A DNA stretch of 64,000 bases from Candidatus Woesearchaeota archaeon (GCA_018221105.1 JAAOYA010000008.1:1-64000), one strand, 5' to 3'; shown: positions 42,972 to 52,255, counted from the first letter of the stretch. A program made the numbers and translations. The notes: a model not told the origin generated them from the letters alone.

Positions 42972-44057
42972 ATGAGAAGTAAACCAACAGTGATTGATTT
43001 TTTTGCAGGGGCCGGCGGTATAAGTTTAGGATTTAAAAAAGCTGGCTTTGAGATCTTAGCCGCTAATGATATTGATAAGCACTGCAAAGAAACCTACAAC
43101 AAGAACTTTCCAAAAGTTCCCTGCATCTTAAAAGACATTCGTAATTTAACAGCTAACGAAATTTTTCAAGTATGCGGAACAGACCAGATTGACGTAGTTG
43201 TAGGCGGACCAGCCTGTCAAGGATTCTCATTAGCAAATATTAAAACAAGAACAGCAGACAATCCTAAAAATAACCTTGTTTTTGAATTTATCAGATTGGT
43301 TAAAGATATCAGACCTTCTTGGTTTATAATGGAAAACGTAGAAGGACTAATTCACATGAATAATGGTTCATTCACAAATTCAATCATAAAAAACATGCGA
43401 AGACATGGTTATTCCATAGATTTTATCTCACTTTGCGCCGCTGATTATGGAGTACCGCAAAAGAGAAAGAGAGTATTTTTCATAGGCAATAGGATAGGTA
43501 AGAAAATAGAAATTCCAAAAAAAAAGTTTGGAACTGAAAAAAAACCCCATATTACTGTAGAAGAAGCTTTAGGTGACTTGCCTGAAATAGATAATCAAAC
43601 TGGAGGGTATGCATTTTGTGAATATACTACCGCGCCAAAAAATAAGTATCAAAAGAAAATGAGAGGAAGATCAAAGAGTGTGCATAATCATTTAATTACA
43701 AAGAGCAGTAAATTAATTCTTGAAAGATATTCAAGAATTCCGCCAGGAAAGAATTGGAGCGCACTTCCCGATTCACTTAAGTCAAAATGTGTTAAAGAAT
43801 CAGGAGGACACAGTTATTTGTACAAAAGACTGGAACCAAATTCGCCTGCCAACACCATTGCTAATTTTAGAAAAGCTATGATGATACATCCTTTTGAGGA
43901 TAGGGGACTTTCAGTTAGAGAAGCCGCTAGATTACAATCATTTAATGATTCTTTTGTATTTACTGGAGGAATAAGTTCGCAACAACAACAACTAGCTAAT
44001 GTTGTCCCTCCTTTGTTAGCTCAAGCCATTGGAGCGCAAATTATTAAAACATTATAA
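42972..44057 (+). CDS. C5 cytosine-specific DNA methyltransferase
   Basis: 361 aa. Motif I DFFAGAGGISLGF, motif IV GGPACQGFS with the catalytic Cys (Ala in place of the usual second Pro), motif VI ENVEGL, motif VIII VPQKRKRVFF and motif X QLANVVPPLLAQAIG. The recognition region lies about 195-300. It transfers methyl from SAM to C5 of cytosine, protecting host DNA. It is followed 14 bp on by Vsr, which repairs T:G mismatches arising from 5mC deamination. Confidence 0.95.
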   Translation: MRSKPTVIDFFAGAGGISLGFKKAGFEILAANDIDKHCKETYNKNFPKVPCILKDIRNLTANEIFQVCGTDQIDVVVGGPACQGFSLANIKTRTADNPKNNLVFEFIRLVKDIRPSWFIMENVEGLIHMNNGSFTNSIIKNMRRHGYSIDFISLCAADYGVPQKRKRVFFIGNRIGKKIEIPKKKFGTEKKPHITVEEALGDLPEIDNQTGGYAFCEYTTAPKNKYQKKMRGRSKSVHNHLITKSSKLILERYSRIPPGKNWSALPDSLKSKCVKESGGHSYLYKRLEPNSPANTIANFRKAMMIHPFEDRGLSVREAARLQSFNDSFVFTGGISSQQQQLANVVPPLLAQAIGAQIIKTL

Positions 44058-44071
44058 ATTCTTAACTAACT

Positions 44072-44470
44072 ATGTCAGATAATCTTACTAAGAGTCAAAG
44101 AAGTTATTGCATGTCTAATATTAGGAGCAAATGGACTACACAAGAGAGTAAAATCCATAACTATCTTAAAGGAAATAAAATAAAACACAAAATGCACCCA
44201 AATATTACTGGTAGTCCCGATATTCTGTTAACCAAAAATAAAACTGTAATATTCTTACATGGGTGTTTTTGGCATAGATGCCCAAAATGTTTTAAGGAAC
44301 CTAAAACAAGAATGGAATATTGGATTCCTAAAATAGAGAATAATGTTAAAAGGGATAAAAGAAATGAAAGGAACTTGAAAAAAGAAGGTTATAAAGTATT
44401 AAAATTATGGGAACATGAGATTAAGAAAAATCTCAAGAAATGTGTTAAGAAAATTGAAAAATACAAATAA
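44072..44470 (+). CDS. vsr: Very short patch repair endonuclease (Vsr)
   Basis: 132 aa. MSDNLTKSQRSYCMSNIRSKWTTQESK start, GSPDILLTKNKTVIFLHGCFWHRCPKC (Asp metal ligand and zinc Cys), then EYWIPKIENNVKRDKRNERNLKKEGYKVLKLWEHE. Full-length Vsr: nicks 5' of T in T:G mismatches at methylated sites. Pairing with the Dcm-type methylase is standard. Overlaps the next gene by 56 bp if that gene starts at 44415. Confidence 0.95.
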   Translation: MSDNLTKSQRSYCMSNIRSKWTTQESKIHNYLKGNKIKHKMHPNITGSPDILLTKNKTVIFLHGCFWHRCPKCFKEPKTRMEYWIPKIENNVKRDKRNERNLKKEGYKVLKLWEHEIKKNLKKCVKKIEKYK

Positions 44471-46124
44471 ACAAGTTGTTAGTAAACTAAAGGAAATCAT
44501 CTATGAAGAGGAAAAAAAGATATCTCAATTAAAATATACTAATGAAGTCATACATAAAAAGATAGTTCTATTCGAGCTAATCCGAGCTTTTGATCTTTTT
44601 TTCTTGTTTCAAACGAATAAAAAGAAGATGATTTCGAATTATACATTTGGATTTAATGAAGCTTTAAGGATTTATTATGGGAGTTATGTGAATAAAGGCA
44701 GATTTCCACTATTACATTCAACTAAACACACTTGGAGTTATGCTAATTCTATCATACAACACTGTGGGAAAATCGGTTTTTGCAGAAAAATTATATCTTT
44801 TATTGAGGCTAATCTAGCAGATGCCACGCTACGAAATCAAATTATTGAAGTTATATTCAAAAAAGGCGGTGTGCCCGAACAAGCAGATGTTGAGGCATAT
44901 GATTGGGCTCAAAATCTAGTTGATAAACATGTTTTTAAACCAAAAACTGATGAAATTAAAAGAAATATTGAGAGTATAAAAGAGCTTTTACGAAATAAAG
45001 TAGCCAAGTGGAAGAATCATTTTATTCAATATGATACTAATCCAGAAATAGATAAATATTTTGACAAATTAGCTTATTATTCCATATCTTCTAAACACAT
45101 GTATAGTGAATTTCCTCAAGATGCGAAATTTGGAGGAATTAAATACAAAACTTATTGCAAATTTGTACACATCCAATGCGCTGTAGCGCTTAAGCATTAT
45201 TATTTTTGCCATGAATTGTTGAAAAAGGAAAAGGGCATTGACTCGAGAGATATATTTACAATTCCGCGAGACAGAAAGTCTGTTATTACCTCTTCGGCTA
45301 GATACTTACGAATATCTGAAAAGGAAGCCGAGCAAATCTTATGTTGTCTTACACTGTCAACTGAAAACTACGAGCATCACACTTCTCTTCCAGAAGGTGT
45401 ATCTCCCCCTTATATCCAAGTTGGAGAGAATAGTCTAGCACACTCCATCATTGGATCGACAAATCAACCGATTAAATTTCTAAATAAAGAGCTTAAGAGA
45501 AGATTTAAAAAAGATTATTTTAACGCAGTTAATGCTAGAGAGAAAAAATTTAGAAAGGAATTATATCATCTTTTTCCTGAAGATTATTATTTTAAAAGTA
45601 AATCACGTATTTACATAAAATCTAGTGAAGGTTCTACTGACATTGATGCTACAATTTATGATTCTAAACATAACATTCTTGGTTTGTTCCAGCTTAAGTG
45701 GCAGGATGTATTTGGGGGATCATTAAAGGAAAGATACAGTAGAATTTCTAATTTATATCCTGCAGTAAGCAAATGGCTAGACAAACTTGAAAAATGGGTA
45801 GAAGAGACGAACAGTGCAGAATTACTAAAAAGACTTGATTTAAAAGAAAATATAATTCCTTCAAAAGTCTTTATTTTTGTTATCTGCCGCCACAATGTGT
45901 TTTTCACAGATGTTAAGCCAGATAAAAGGGCGGCTTGGTCTTCAATATGGCATATGTTACAAGCTATATCCAAAATCCCTACATCCACCCATAATAAGAT
46001 TGGAAAGCTTCATGAAGAATTAAAAAAGATAGAAGGGAAAATTTTCAATGAAAAAATTGACATCGAAGAAGAAAAATTCGAAATATCTAATTATACAATT
46101 AAGTTAAAAACAAAAGACTCATGA
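44415..46124 (+). CDS. Probable restriction endonuclease of the island (PD-(D/E)xK-like)
   Basis: 569 aa by ATG 44415; a later start is possible because of the overlap with vsr. No match to a named enzyme. Near residues 410-430, STDIDATIYD followed by LGLFQLKWQD has the spacing of a D...(E/Q)xK nuclease site, here with QLK. The rest is basic and helical. Location directly after methylase and Vsr suggests it is the restriction nuclease or its equivalent. Function is inference from context and a weak motif. Confidence 0.6.
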   Translation: MRLRKISRNVLRKLKNTNKQVVSKLKEIIYEEEKKISQLKYTNEVIHKKIVLFELIRAFDLFFLFQTNKKKMISNYTFGFNEALRIYYGSYVNKGRFPLLHSTKHTWSYANSIIQHCGKIGFCRKIISFIEANLADATLRNQIIEVIFKKGGVPEQADVEAYDWAQNLVDKHVFKPKTDEIKRNIESIKELLRNKVAKWKNHFIQYDTNPEIDKYFDKLAYYSISSKHMYSEFPQDAKFGGIKYKTYCKFVHIQCAVALKHYYFCHELLKKEKGIDSRDIFTIPRDRKSVITSSARYLRISEKEAEQILCCLTLSTENYEHHTSLPEGVSPPYIQVGENSLAHSIIGSTNQPIKFLNKELKRRFKKDYFNAVNAREKKFRKELYHLFPEDYYFKSKSRIYIKSSEGSTDIDATIYDSKHNILGLFQLKWQDVFGGSLKERYSRISNLYPAVSKWLDKLEKWVEETNSAELLKRLDLKENIIPSKVFIFVICRHNVFFTDVKPDKRAAWSSIWHMLQAISKIPTSTHNKIGKLHEELKKIEGKIFNEKIDIEEEKFEISNYTIKLKTKDS

Positions 46125-46128
46125 TAAC

Positions 46129-46908
46129 TTAAATCTTAGAAGTAATCACCTTCGCAAGTTCTTCTGACGTTATGCTTCCATCTATAAGTTTTCCAATAGA
46201 ATTAATTTCATCAGAAATTACTTTCTTAAGCATAATTTTGAAATTATCAGAATCATTTTGGTAATCCCCAGTAATTAATTTTTTTGATAGCTTCAGTGAG
46301 CCATCATAACACCTAACTATTTCTTCGTCATTTAGATCTTTTGTTTCTACACCGCTTAAAATCGAGTTTAAACATTGGATAAACAAACGAGTATTCTCTC
46401 TAGATGTGTAATTCTGCTCCGTCTCAATCTTTTCTTTGTCCCAACTATCAAATCTTTCTTCGTAGTTAATAAATGGACTGTCAAATAAGTAAACCCATTC
46501 ACTCCATTTTCTTTTCAAAGCAATTTTTTTTGGATAACCTGCAAGTCTAAAACAATATGCAACATGAATTCTGTTAGGTCCCCTATCTTTTGCTAAAAGA
46601 CCTTCTGGAGCATGGATTCCGACATTCAACCAGAATAATTTTTTTTCGCTTGGTTCAACCAAACCAGATTCAAGAAAAATCTTTCTTAAAGTCAGTCCAA
46701 ATTCCCAGTAGGCCTCAACTTTATTTCTTGTTCTATTTCCCACAACTATTCTTAGATTTTTAAGTCTTGATGTCAACTGAATCAATCTTTTTTTTACTAT
46801 TTCATTAAGTTGTATTGCTTTTTTTTTATCTTCTTCAGATCCACCTATTCCCTTAATAGAATCAAAAAGGTATTTTCCGTTTTTATCAATTTCAACAATA
46901 ATTGTCAT
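46129..46908 (-). CDS. Unknown protein, third gene of the GHKL unit
   Basis: 259 aa. N-terminal half has VEIDKNGKYLFDSIKGIGG...QLTSRLKNLRIVVGNRTRNKVEAYWEFG and LFWLNVGIHAPEGLLAKDRGPNRIHVAYCFRLAGYP. No family recognised. Starts 3 bp after the GHKL ATPase stop, so co-expressed. Converges with the nuclease gene 4 bp away. Confidence 0.65.
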   Translation of the reverse strand: MTIIVEIDKNGKYLFDSIKGIGGSEEDKKKAIQLNEIVKKRLIQLTSRLKNLRIVVGNRTRNKVEAYWEFGLTLRKIFLESGLVEPSEKKLFWLNVGIHAPEGLLAKDRGPNRIHVAYCFRLAGYPKKIALKRKWSEWVYLFDSPFINYEERFDSWDKEKIETEQNYTSRENTRLFIQCLNSILSGVETKDLNDEEIVRCYDGSLKLSKKLITGDYQNDSDNFKIMLKKVISDEINSIGKLIDGSITSEELAKVITSKI

Positions 46909-46910
46909 TT

Positions 46911-49400
46911 TTAATTCATCTCAATTAAAGCGTCACCTACAATTTCATGAATCTTTAAAAAAGCCTCAGCAGGTGATGTATCAGGATTTAAAAGGATATC
47001 TTTGAATTTTTCAGCTACACCAGTAAATTCTTGTTCGACAATAGCAATTGCATACGCCTGACACAACATTTGTTCTTTAATATACTCTTGTTTAACTTCA
47101 GACTCATATGAATTTGCAAATCTGTATGAAGGATGGCCGTCATTTAAAACAAAAGTATATCCTGAAGCCCGATCTCCTTGATACCATGAACGCCTACCAT
47201 CTTTAGGATCATCCGCCATTAATGTTTTATTAAAAATTGACCTTCCTGGAGGATCCATACCAACATAAAATATAATATTCTTTTTCCCTAAGTGTTGTCC
47301 TTTTATCATATTAAGGGCTGGCTCATTTTGGAAAAGTCTGACACTGAAATAAATTTCACATTTACGTTCATCAGCATTAGCTGGACCTTCATTAACAGCT
47401 ATAAACTGCTCTCCAGAAATATCTAAAGCATCATATGCAAATTCAATATCCGACATTGCTTGCAACTTAAATTCTCTTTCAGTTCTAATTTCTTTTAATA
47501 TCCTTACATTACCGGATGTGCTAGGAGATTTTCTAGCAACTAAATCTACATTAATTTTAACATCTCTAGCACTTTTGTTGGATACTTTAAACATTATATT
47601 CCTTATTGATTCTGTTATTTCAACACGATTAGATTTAGCTCTTGGAAACAAAGGAGCATAAGCTGTAACTGTAAATGGACTTTCTTTATTTTTCGGTTCT
47701 TCTCGTCCCAACCAAAGCATTCTTGAAACTTGACACATCTTCTCTCCTGAGTTCTTATTATTTACTTTTGCAAAAACAATAAGTCCTTCTCCATTTCTAA
47801 AATCGCAAGTTTCTATTTCAAAGGGCTCACAATTAATTTTCTTACGTTCATTTGGTTGCAGATTAAATTCTTTCTTACACAATGTTTTTATCTTATTTTC
47901 AGGTCCTCTTTGTTCCGCAGTTAAGAAAAGTTCAACCTGTTGTAACCGGTTAGAATTATTTTTAACTTCATATACCATAGGACCAACAGAATCTCCAAAA
48001 TCTATCCTTTTTGTACCTTCATGGGGCAATTTAAATGACTCAATTGTAATCTCTACATCTTTTGATTTTGGTCCAACAAAAAACTCAGAAATCAATCCCA
48101 ATTTCCTTGCAACTTCATTAATCTCTTTCATTGCGTCCAACATGTCTTGTTGAGAACGTCTTTCATCACTTGTTGTTCTTATGCCCAAGCGTTCTTGGAA
48201 TCTTTGTAAATGTGTATTGACTACTTGTCTAATTTGATTTGGAGCACTATGTCTAAAGTTAAAACTATAGTGTGTTGTTCCCTCACTCTTTTCAATTTCT
48301 TCTTCGAGACCAGAATCTAATACCACATACCCGCATATTTTTTTAACTATTGTATGATTAGGGTATATGCTTTTCATGTATCCTATCTTCATTCGTTTTC
48401 TCTGAATCCAGAATCCCCTTAAATCATCGTCCAACAAATCAGGCGATAGAGCCAGCCTTAATTCTTTAATTTTATAAGTTACATTTTGAACAACTATAGG
48501 TACATGTTGTTGCTTATAGATTTTCCATTTAGTTCCATTCTCCTCTGCATTTACAATGCTCTTAAGTGGGTCGCTTAATTGGACTTGTTTTATCTTTCCA
48601 TCAAATTCTATAGTAATCTTTGCATTAAACTTTTGTATTATTTCCCACCAACTTTCCTCTATCATCTTAATAAATGATAAAGTATAATCATTCATAATCT
48701 CTAGTTTATCTTCTCTAAACGAATTTATAATTGAATCGACTATCTCTTCTTTCAAATCAAAAATAGTAATCCTTGTACCTGGCTTATCCAATGGGGTTAT
48801 AACCCCCTTGCCGAGTTTATTAACGAATTGTTTAGCGTCTTCATCTTGAAGAGGAATTGGATTTTGCTTTAGACTATTTCCTATTAATTTTCGCTCAAAA
48901 GCAATATATTTTAAATCATCATACCTAAGCGAATCACATAAAATTGCGGCTGATTTAGAAGCTGCTTGGAATATTAGTTTCCCCCTACCAAAACTTCCTG
49001 GTCCATAGTTGCCACCTGAATCAAATCTTGTTAAGAATCTGCTTAAGTTTTGTTCAGAAGTCAGTTTTCCTTCTGAAGACCATTTATCAATGTCTCGAAC
49101 AGATAATAGTTCGCCAGTTAAACCTTTTGTCCCTTCGTCGGTAAAAGAAAGAGTAAATTTCCCGTCTATCTTAAAAAGTTTGAATCTGAAACACCAATTC
49201 TTATAGGAGTTTGGTTCGCTTCCATGTAATCTAGCTCCAACCCCATTTTGAATTGCATCTTTTTGTATTCCATGGGATATACCTTTTGCTGGTTCACTCT
49301 CATATTCCCTAGCAATCTGTTCAATCTGCTGCAAATCATTTTGAGGGGTGTTTACATATTCTTCATTCTGATCTGGTATGCTTGTTTCTTCATCTTCCAT
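46911..49400 (-). CDS. GHKL (HSP90/MutL-like) ATPase of the defence island
   Basis: 829 aa. The N-terminal ATPase has GIQKDAIQNGVGA (N box with the Mg-binding Asn), SFTDEGTKGLTGE (DxGxG-like) and GSFGRGKLIF (G2-like loop). The middle has a transducer-like part, and the C-terminal 450 residues are beta-rich with a repeated VEVTE/VFAKVNN layout. GHKL ATPases related to MutL/MORC are known companions of Dcm and Vsr in prokaryotic restriction islands. It likely acts as an ATP-driven DNA clamp or remodelling subunit. Coupled to 46129 and preceded by 49409. Confidence 0.78.
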   Translation of the reverse strand: MEDEETSIPDQNEEYVNTPQNDLQQIEQIAREYESEPAKGISHGIQKDAIQNGVGARLHGSEPNSYKNWCFRFKLFKIDGKFTLSFTDEGTKGLTGELLSVRDIDKWSSEGKLTSEQNLSRFLTRFDSGGNYGPGSFGRGKLIFQAASKSAAILCDSLRYDDLKYIAFERKLIGNSLKQNPIPLQDEDAKQFVNKLGKGVITPLDKPGTRITIFDLKEEIVDSIINSFREDKLEIMNDYTLSFIKMIEESWWEIIQKFNAKITIEFDGKIKQVQLSDPLKSIVNAEENGTKWKIYKQQHVPIVVQNVTYKIKELRLALSPDLLDDDLRGFWIQRKRMKIGYMKSIYPNHTIVKKICGYVVLDSGLEEEIEKSEGTTHYSFNFRHSAPNQIRQVVNTHLQRFQERLGIRTTSDERRSQQDMLDAMKEINEVARKLGLISEFFVGPKSKDVEITIESFKLPHEGTKRIDFGDSVGPMVYEVKNNSNRLQQVELFLTAEQRGPENKIKTLCKKEFNLQPNERKKINCEPFEIETCDFRNGEGLIVFAKVNNKNSGEKMCQVSRMLWLGREEPKNKESPFTVTAYAPLFPRAKSNRVEITESIRNIMFKVSNKSARDVKINVDLVARKSPSTSGNVRILKEIRTEREFKLQAMSDIEFAYDALDISGEQFIAVNEGPANADERKCEIYFSVRLFQNEPALNMIKGQHLGKKNIIFYVGMDPPGRSIFNKTLMADDPKDGRRSWYQGDRASGYTFVLNDGHPSYRFANSYESEVKQEYIKEQMLCQAYAIAIVEQEFTGVAEKFKDILLNPDTSPAEAFLKIHEIVGDALIEMN

Positions 49401-49408
49401 TTTACCAC

Positions 49409-50377
49409 CTACAGTTCTCCAATAATTGTATAATCATTCCTTTTATCTTTAACAATACCTAATTCTCTCAATAAGGAAATCTTTGCAGATGCAAAGCTCC
49501 TCGCATAATTGTAAAGTTGTTTCTTGAATTTTTTTTCATCATTTCTTGCTCTTTCGCTTCTTGATAAAATGTGTTGCTTAAACTTTTCATTGTTCTCAAA
49601 CCAACTCCATAAATCTTTGTTACCATTATTGCCTGATTTAAGAAAATTATAAACTTCTTCCAAGACAGAATATTCTTTATACCCTTTTTTGTCTAGTTTC
49701 TTATAATAATCAACAAACCAATCCTTTTCTTCTGGAGTTAATATCTGTTCTGTTTTGCCCTCATCAAATACATTATTTTTTAATTGTGCAAACTCCAGTC
49801 CTTCTTTTGTTAATGAGACTTTGATTTTATTCCATTTTTCTTTCCACACATCATCAATAGCTTTTTCGATTGGCTCAGCAGTGACCAACCCCATGTTCGC
49901 AAATGTCCTTAGAAAATGATGTACTAATCTGCTACCTTCCTTATCCTTTTTAAGATTAGGAAATCCTTTAAGGTGAGATAAATTATGTTTGCTGATTAAA
50001 TTAATTGAATCACTCATTAAATTGCTCAATACTATAGTATCAGAACTCTCTTTATGCAATTTCCAAGCTAAAACTCTGCTTAAAAATTTGGGAGCAAAGA
50101 AATCATTGAACATCAACCAAGCTCCCCATGTTTTAGTTTCATCATCTGCTATTACTAAGCCAGATTTTAATTTTATTGGTGGTGGAATCTGTAAATATTC
50201 TATTGTCTTATGTTCTTGAACTTTAGCAGATACTATTTTAATCTCATCAGAAATAATTTTCTGGCTTTTTTTGCCAAACCCACACAGCGGACATCCATCT
50301 TTATTTTGATTCAAATCAAATTCTGTGTTGCATTTTCCGCATTTTATCCTGTTGTCCTGGTTTGAAAATAATTCCAC
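49409..50377 (-). CDS. Zinc-ribbon protein, first gene of the GHKL unit
   Basis: 322 aa from GTG 50377; AGGTGG (50384-50389) lies 6 nt upstream. Begins with a zinc ribbon, IKCGKCNTEFD then GCPLCGFG. A middle region has TWGAWLMFNDFFAPKFLSRVLAWKL and a helix-turn-helix-like FLRTFANMGLVTAEPIEKAI. The C-terminus is basic and helical. Probably the DNA-sensing or adaptor subunit for the GHKL ATPase 9 bp downstream. No family name known to me. Confidence 0.68.
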   Translation of the reverse strand: MELFSNQDNRIKCGKCNTEFDLNQNKDGCPLCGFGKKSQKIISDEIKIVSAKVQEHKTIEYLQIPPPIKLKSGLVIADDETKTWGAWLMFNDFFAPKFLSRVLAWKLHKESSDTIVLSNLMSDSINLISKHNLSHLKGFPNLKKDKEGSRLVHHFLRTFANMGLVTAEPIEKAIDDVWKEKWNKIKVSLTKEGLEFAQLKNNVFDEGKTEQILTPEEKDWFVDYYKKLDKKGYKEYSVLEEVYNFLKSGNNGNKDLWSWFENNEKFKQHILSRSERARNDEKKFKKQLYNYARSFASAKISLLRELGIVKDKRNDYTIIGEL

Positions 50378-50383
50378 TTTTAA

Positions 50384-50421
50384 CCACCTACAACTCAGTA
50401 GAACATAACATATATATAAAA
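50384..50421 (-). promoter_or_regulatory. Promoter and ribosome site of the GHKL unit
   Basis: TTTATATATATG on the minus strand (50410-50421) with AGGTGG at 50384-50389, 6 nt before GTG 50377. The transcript leader is short. Confidence 0.55.
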
Positions 50422-50425
50422 GTTT

Positions 50426-50487
50426 CGTTAAATAGTCTTATATAGTCACTATTTGATAATTTACAACTAATAAATACGTTAAATAGT
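50426..50487. repeat. Direct repeat pair upstream of the GHKL unit
   Basis: CGTTAAATAGT occurs at 50426-50436 and 50477-50487, 51 bp apart, each followed by an AT-rich TATA-like stretch. Candidate operator; may also be coincidental in AT-rich DNA. Confidence 0.3.
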
Positions 50488-50511
50488 TTATAAAGTTTAT
50501 GTTATTGTTTT

Positions 50512-50604
50512 TTATACCATTGTATAGTTTTTTTTTAAGCCTTCTTCAAAACTAGTAGTTGGGTTAAAGCCCAAAACTTTTTTTCTTTTTTTACCGTTTC
50601 TTTT
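50512..50604 (-). pseudogene. Decayed C-terminus of an NDP-sugar epimerase/dehydratase-like gene
   Basis: A minus-strand frame without a start reads KKVLGFNPTTSFEEGLKK and then stops. This closely resembles the end of NAD-dependent sugar epimerases, where (L)GW.P.TSFEEGLKKTI(E)W is near-universal. Upstream the frame is closed by a stop and interrupted by A-runs. It marks the right flank of the defence island. It is not translated in any useful form. Confidence 0.5.
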
Positions 50605-50630
50605 TTATATAACTTTGTTTTGTGTGTTTT

Positions 50631-51389
50631 ATGCGTTGGTTGGATGATGTTTTGCAAATTGAATGTGGTACTAAGGACTTTCTTCACGAGAATCGACATT
50701 ATAGAAAGGATGATTCTGGAGTTGTTGTTCCAACGAGGGATTGGCCTGACAGGATTTGGGCAGTAGCAAGTAATTCTTTTGATTACGCTCAAGCACAACG
50801 GGAAGCAAAGCTTCTAAGAAAATCAATACTTGATGAGAGCATTCCATATAATGTTAGATTAGAATTTAATGGTAATTCTAGATTTCAGGGTGGCAGGGTG
50901 ATGGACGCTTACCTTTTAGGAAAAATCAAGTACTTCGAAGCAAAAGATGAATTATTAGAAGCTGCAACTCACGATTTAAACGAAGAAATGAGAGCAATAT
51001 CTATTGAAGCTTTAGGATTAATGAAAGAAAGAGTGTCCCAGCAAGCTTTAGGAATTGCCACAATTTTAATCGATGATAAAAGTTCTTGGGTTAAAAAAAT
51101 AGCAGCGAAAACTTTGGGAGAATTAAATAATCCTGTTGCAATACCTTATCTTAGGGATTCAATTGATGAAATACTGCCAATAATCAAGGATTTAGAAAAA
51201 CAATGCTTAACTGAAGAGCCAAAATGGGAAGAGTGTAGGCAAGCTTCAATGATTTTAGAAAACGCCATTGTTTCATTATACAAATTAGATCCTTTAATTG
51301 GCAGGGAAGCTTTAGCGCAAGCAATGAATTCTTCAAGCGCTCACGCAATACACCACGCGAAAAGAGCTTCTTTTTTGTTGAAGAATTAA
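50631..51389 (+). CDS. HEAT-repeat protein
   Basis: 252 aa from ATG 50631, favoured because a TATA box (TTTTATATAAC near 50603-50613) makes it almost leaderless. Helical repeats: YFEAKDELLEAATHDLNEEMRAISIEALGLM, then QALGIATILIDDKSSWVKKIAAKTLGEL and further. Such PBS-lyase/HEAT arrays bind proteins or nucleic acids. No catalytic motif. Probably a scaffold; partner unknown. Confidence 0.78.
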   Translation: MRWLDDVLQIECGTKDFLHENRHYRKDDSGVVVPTRDWPDRIWAVASNSFDYAQAQREAKLLRKSILDESIPYNVRLEFNGNSRFQGGRVMDAYLLGKIKYFEAKDELLEAATHDLNEEMRAISIEALGLMKERVSQQALGIATILIDDKSSWVKKIAAKTLGELNNPVAIPYLRDSIDEILPIIKDLEKQCLTEEPKWEECRQASMILENAIVSLYKLDPLIGREALAQAMNSSSAHAIHHAKRASFLLKN

Positions 51390-51392
51390 TTT

Positions 51393-51959
51393 TTAGTCTT
51401 TTAGGTCGTCAAAGCCTATCATTTTGAGAAAATCTTCATGACTCATTTTAGGCTCTTTAGGTTTTGGTTGTGGCTCTTCTAATAACCCGTAAGATTTCAA
51501 AACATCCTCGCTAACCCTGCATCCCGCACTGCACTTATCGTCTCCTGTAATTCTATAATCACAAAATAATATGTATGGTTCTCCATCATCAGGTTCTGGC
51601 AAATCAGTCCATTTAATTCCAATATAGCACGTTTGAGAATTCTCAGTTGTTTGTAAAGGATACAACTCCCAATCTTGCATGTCTTTTATTGAACGATGTA
51701 ATTCGTATTGAATGTTTCGCTCGAAAAGTCCTAATCTAGAATAACTGCCTGCTTCTTTGTTAAAGCGCACCATTCCTTTATCGTCAAGTGTCAAACAAGC
51801 GCTTAAATCGTCTATTGAATCAACAATTGCGCTAACACCATCTCGAAACCTTCTAGGATCTATTTCAACACATTTGTTGACAAGATCGTCTAATTTCATC
51901 TTGCCACCATTCAACAATACTTGTTGTATTGGAACAAAAGTTCTAGACCACTGACCCAT
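51393..51959 (-). CDS. Unknown 188-aa protein
   Basis: Starts MGQWSRTFVPIQQVLLNGGK; helical N-terminal part, a beta-rich centre (YIGIKWTDLPEPDDGEPYILFCDYRIT) with DDKCSAGC, and a Pro/Lys-rich tail ending FLKMIGFDDLKD. ATG lies 1 nt before the preceding stop on the same strand. No family recognised. Confidence 0.62.
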   Translation of the reverse strand: MGQWSRTFVPIQQVLLNGGKMKLDDLVNKCVEIDPRRFRDGVSAIVDSIDDLSACLTLDDKGMVRFNKEAGSYSRLGLFERNIQYELHRSIKDMQDWELYPLQTTENSQTCYIGIKWTDLPEPDDGEPYILFCDYRITGDDKCSAGCRVSEDVLKSYGLLEEPQPKPKEPKMSHEDFLKMIGFDDLKD

Positions 51960-51960
51960 T

Positions 51961-52254
51961 TTATTCTTCTCTTGCCATATAATTTCTTAGAATTCCTAAC
52001 AGGGAACTTTTAAAATTATCTAAATATCTTTCATTTCCTTCTAAGTCATTAAACAATTCGCTTAATTGACTTGCAAGATCGTCACGTGCGTCTTGTGCAT
52101 CTTTTCCAACGCCTAAAATGAAATGTTCCAGTTGTTTAGATGTAGCAATATAGCCAAACCCTTCACCCTCGTATACAACACTAACATCTAAAGGTTTTAA
52201 TGTCGTGTAAGGTCCTGGAAAACTTGTTATTGTCATATCTTTTGGCGTTCGCAT
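51961..52254 (-). CDS. Unknown 97-aa protein
   Basis: ATG 52254 (2 nt from the upstream stop) is preferred over ATG 52278, which would overlap it more. Starts MRTPKDMTITSFPGPYTTLKP; beta N-terminus with SVVYEGEGFGYIATS, then two helices (DAQDARDDLASQLSELFNDL; LDNFKSSLLGILRNY). Resembles HicB-type partly in its beta-helix order (YIATS...A..NL), but not closely. Unassigned. Confidence 0.6.
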   Translation of the reverse strand: MRTPKDMTITSFPGPYTTLKPLDVSVVYEGEGFGYIATSKQLEHFILGVGKDAQDARDDLASQLSELFNDLEGNERYLDNFKSSLLGILRNYMAREE

Positions 52255-52255
52255 T

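Noticed and set aside
50535-50798. Minus-strand protein across the HEAT-repeat gene start
   Set aside because: Overlaps a promoter and a real gene; the only meaningful part is the epimerase remnant in another frame.
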